DNA from: DASSKP01 sp035695045
Lineage (GTDB): Bacteria > Actinomycetota > Actinomycetes > JAFAQI01
Direction: 5' to 3'
Assembly (NCBI GenBank): GCA_035695045.1
Contig: DASSEX010000051.1
Coordinates: 62,001-126,000, forward strand
Length of the DNA stretch: 64,000 bases
Position numbers and translations under genes: made by a program. Within the stretch, counting starts at the first letter, position 1; every line of letters begins with the position of its first letter. The notes below the pieces were generated by a model. It worked only from the letters and a program-made list of their open reading frames with translations. It was not told where the DNA came from and did no database searches. Of this stretch, positions 63,759-64,000 are shown piece after piece.

Positions 63759-64000
63759 GCCGCGCGCTCGTGGTCGTCGACGTGCAGAACGACTTCTGCG
63801 AGGGCGGTTCGCTCGCTGTCGCCGGCGGCGCAGCAGTCGCGGCGGCGGTGAGCGCGCTCCTTGCGAACAGTGACTATGACCACGTCGTCGCGACCCGTGA
63901 CGCGCATCACGATCCCGGCGCGCACTTCGCGGTGCAGCCGGATTACGTCGACACGTGGCCGACCCACTGCGTCGTCGGGACGCCGGGCGTCGAGTTCCAT
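63755..64000 (+). CDS. pncA: nicotinamidase (isochorismatase family), 5' part only
   Basis: 82 codons are inside the window. GTG 63755 overlaps the pncB stop and has GAGGAGG eight bases upstream. MSRALVVVDVQNDFCEGGSLAV has the catalytic Asp; VATRDAHHDPGAHF carries the metal-binding Asp and two His; WPTHCVVGTPGVEFH is the conserved segment before the catalytic Cys, which lies beyond the edge. It deamidates nicotinamide to nicotinate for PncB. Confidence 0.92.
   Translation, partial: MSRALVVVDVQNDFCEGGSLAVAGGAAVAAAVSALLANSDYDHVVATRDAHHDPGAHFAVQPDYVDTWPTHCVVGTPGVEFH

Noticed and set aside
1..64000. CRISPR arrays, prophage, insertion sequences, toxin-antitoxin or restriction systems
   Set aside because: No regularly spaced repeats, transposase, integrase, structural phage genes or nuclease/methyltransferase pairs were seen on either strand.

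Overview
The window is about 64 kb of a high-GC actinobacterial chromosome. Evidence: strong G/C third-position bias, many GTG starts and ATGA/GTGA stop-start overlaps, an SsgA-family morphogenesis protein, a WS/DGAT lipid acyltransferase, a Mec-CysO-CysM cysteine pathway, and a block (pncB, clpS, DUF2017, mec, cysO, cysM, murI, MBL hydrolase, rph, rdgB) whose order matches Mycobacterium tuberculosis Rv1330c-Rv1341. The genus cannot be fixed from sequence alone; a sporulating or morphologically complex lineage outside the mycobacteria is likely. I see no phage, insertion sequence, CRISPR array or rRNA. There is one tRNA (Leu, UAG anticodon).

Layout. 1-6.7 kb: signalling genes (anti-sigma kinase/PP2C fusion, GlxA-type regulator, EAL phosphodiesterase, class III adenylate cyclase) and a DMT exporter preceded by two very small genes. 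6.8-13.6 kb: a branched-chain-amino-acid-type ABC importer with fused permeases (LivH-LivM) and fused ATPases (LivF-LivG), ending in an anchored secreted protein; a perfect CRP-type site precedes it. 13.7-20.1 kb: a second EAL protein with a degenerate receiver, then an acyl-CoA ligase divergent from an alpha/beta hydrolase, Baeyer-Villiger monooxygenase and alcohol dehydrogenase operon, which reads as an alcohol/ketone degradation route. 20.2-25.5 kb: small secreted proteins, a large SARP/BTAD-ATPase regulator and a lone cNMP-binding protein; three 11-bp-spaced CTAG repeats stand before the secreted gene upstream of the SARP.

25.7-34.8 kb: polytopic membrane protein, WS/DGAT, ZIP transporter plus Fur/Zur regulator under a perfect 21-bp palindrome, SCO6745-family protein, SDR, SGNH hydrolase, pirin and a hypothetical. 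34.7-43.3 kb: cell-envelope and morphogenesis genes (SpoIID-Fn3-CWB2 protein, two LCP transferases around a GT2 glycosyltransferase, DUF3048 lipoprotein, SsgA-like protein). 43.4-47.1 kb: cysteine-free Rrf2 regulator with a TauE/SafE exporter, DUF3618 protein, Bcp peroxiredoxin, geranylgeranyl-reductase-like flavoprotein. 47.1-58 kb: two giant secreted Asp-box beta-propeller proteins around the tRNA and the murI/MBL/rph/rdgB genes. 58-64 kb: cysM, cysO, mec, DUF2017, clpS, a DMT exporter, pncB and the start of pncA.

Themes: cyclic nucleotides (adenylate cyclase, cNMP-binding protein, Rv1339-like predicted cAMP phosphodiesterase, CRP-type sites), c-di-GMP turnover (two EAL proteins, no GGDEF), sulfur/cysteine metabolism, NAD salvage and cell-wall assembly. 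At least seven genes look leaderless: a TANNNT hexamer lies 6-7 nt before a start codon that lacks a Shine-Dalgarno.
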